This document shows positions 62,982-64,000 of a DNA stretch of 64,000 nt, piece after piece. The notes beneath the pieces were generated by a model. The model made no database searches. It was not told the origin of the DNA and saw only the letters and a list, made by a program, of their open reading frames with translations. Position numbers and translations under genes: made by a program. Position 1 is the stretch's first letter. Each line of letters starts with the position of its first letter. Location of the stretch: positions 28,744-92,743 of the forward strand of contig NW_004086039.1 in the NCBI RefSeq assembly GCF_000220395.1. Reading direction: 5' to 3'. Origin of the DNA: Ichthyophthirius multifiliis. Its lineage: Eukaryota; Ciliophora; Oligohymenophorea; Hymenostomatida.

Positions 62982-63421
62982 AAAATTATGTTTTTAGTTT
63001 CATATATAAATCTATATATTTATCTTTATTAATTCTTTCAACTATTAATTATTCTTAAAAACTTAAAATTTGTTATCTTTATTTTTTAATAATTTAATCC
63101 TATATATTTTTATTTTTTTATATTTTTTATAATTATTTTTTACTAAATTATCTGATTATTTTTAACTTTATTCTAGTTTTTATTTTAATTCGCTTATTAT
63201 TTTTTCTAAATAAGATTTTATTTCTCTTTCTTTTATTATTGCGTCTTTTAAAACTTTCAGTTTTTTCTTTAAAAGTTTGGTTTCATTTTAATCGGACAGT
63301 CGAGGGTCTAATGTCATTCTAAGTGCTTTTTAAATTAATATTTTTGTAAGAAATAATATTTTTTACCTAGACTATCTCTTAGTTTTGTGTTTATAATTTC
63401 TATTTTTTATTCATTATCCAT
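62030..63421 (-). CDS. Coiled-coil protein with poly-Asn tract
   Basis: Exon 1 is MDNEQKIEIINTKLRDSL at 63421; a 40-bp intron (63327-63366) joins in phase to ALRMTLDPRLSDQNETKLLK. Long coiled coil follows (KVLKDAIIKEREIKSYLEKI), with one -1 break in A-runs near 63115-63130, then QEQLIVERINKDKYIDLYMK and a poly-Asn run of about 17 AAT codons (62925-62980). Further on are FFSEIGSYFGFKKGSQLIEE and Gln/Glu coiled coil. After an intron near 62163-62205 the last exon reads IICRKDFEGQHIIDIDSFDE and ACDIQDIMIEFES. The next in-frame TGA is far downstream, so the end at about 62030 is approximate. No family recognised. Confidence 0.55.
62925..62982 (-). repeat. (TTA)n microsatellite, coding poly-Asn on the minus strand
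   Basis: Uninterrupted TTA/ATT trinucleotide repeat of about 58 bp, read as AAT (Asn) codons in the coiled-coil gene. Confidence 0.8.
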
Positions 63422-63944
63422 TTTGATAGCAAGGTTTTTAATTTTTTATTATTATATTATTTAATATTCTATTATTTTATTTTTTTATTGATCACATATA
63501 TTTTATAAATATTTATTATTTTAATTTTATTATAAATTGTATAATGTTTTATTATAAAAGATATAATTATTAATAATAAAATATAATAAATGAAAAAATT
63601 ATATAATAAAGAGTATTTAATAATATCGCATAATATTTTAAATATAACAAAAAATACAATAAATTTATTTATTAAAATTGAAAAAAGATATGTTGTTATT
63701 TTTTATATTAAGATATTTTTTGTTTTAATTAAATAAAATAAAATTAAAAATAAAAATCATATTTATTTTAAAAAAAATGATAAATGTTTGTTAATATAAT
63801 ATTAAAAATAATATTATTAAAGAAAAAGTAATTATCATATATGATAAACAAATAATAAAAATTAAAATAAAAAACTAAAATAAAAAAAATTACTAGTATA
63901 TATATATTTATAGAAATAAATAATTTAATATATATAAATATTTA

Positions 63945-63987
<43 letters not shown>

Positions 63988-64000
63988 TTATATATATTAT
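63422..64000. other. Intergenic A+T-rich, ending in (TA)n
   Basis: No coding signal seen. The right edge is a (TA)n run (63945-63990). Confidence 0.6.

Noticed and set aside
1-64000. CRISPR-like or transposon repeats
   Set aside because: All repeats seen are simple A/T microsatellites or in-frame codon repeats. No spaced direct repeats, transposase or long terminal repeats were found.

Overview
This window reads as macronuclear DNA of an oligohymenophorean ciliate, most likely Ichthyophthirius multifiliis or a close relative. TAA and TAG occur hundreds of times inside recognisable protein domains exactly where glutamine is expected, and only TGA ends genes. Introns are short (about 35-260 bp), GT-AG and almost pure A+T. 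Intergenic DNA is extremely A+T-rich, with long (TA)n, (TAA)n and poly-A/T runs. I translated by eye with TAA/TAG=Gln and TGA=stop. The species call is an inference from base composition and code.

Layout. 0-7.7 kb, all minus strand: the 5' end of a Pro/Gln-rich gene running off the left edge, a SAXO/FAM154-like axonemal protein, a locus that reads as a 2-Cys peroxiredoxin joined to four tandem truncated-haemoglobin domains, and a FHIT-like HIT hydrolase. 7.7-9.5 kb is gene-free microsatellite DNA. 9.5-19.5 kb: a RasGEF (plus), a uridine/cytidine kinase, a frameshifted IP3R/RyR-like channel and an unrecognised MGN-starting protein (all minus). 19.7-33 kb: a Gln-rich coiled-coil protein (plus), a very large minus-strand gene with a NAK-like pseudokinase, an ANTH domain, an N/Q-rich tail and a second, apparently active kinase, a FAM166/CIMIP2-like protein, an importin-alpha-like helical protein and a weak unrecognised gene. 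33-48 kb: an Sfi1-like repeat protein, a PAP2/glucose-6-phosphatase-type membrane phosphatase, a coiled-coil protein, a Cdc20/Cdh1 activator, inorganic pyrophosphatase, a Grl-like secretory-granule protein and a DHHC palmitoyltransferase. 48.7-63.4 kb: a membrane hybrid histidine kinase, a PI-specific phospholipase C, an unrecognised multi-exon gene, a TPR-like protein and a coiled-coil protein.

The content is ordinary for a ciliate (cilia, basal bodies, calcium and lipid signalling, regulated secretion, endocytosis) and the genes are not in operons. The two unusual architectures are the peroxiredoxin-4x truncated globin locus and the pseudokinase-ANTH-kinase gene.

A technical caution applies throughout. 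More than a dozen reading-frame breaks were found inside otherwise good domains. Nearly all go in the same direction (one base missing, usually in a run of A on the coding strand). I read this as homopolymer under-calling in the assembly; programmed -1 frameshifting is a less likely alternative. Exon limits are by eye and 5' ends are the least certain parts.
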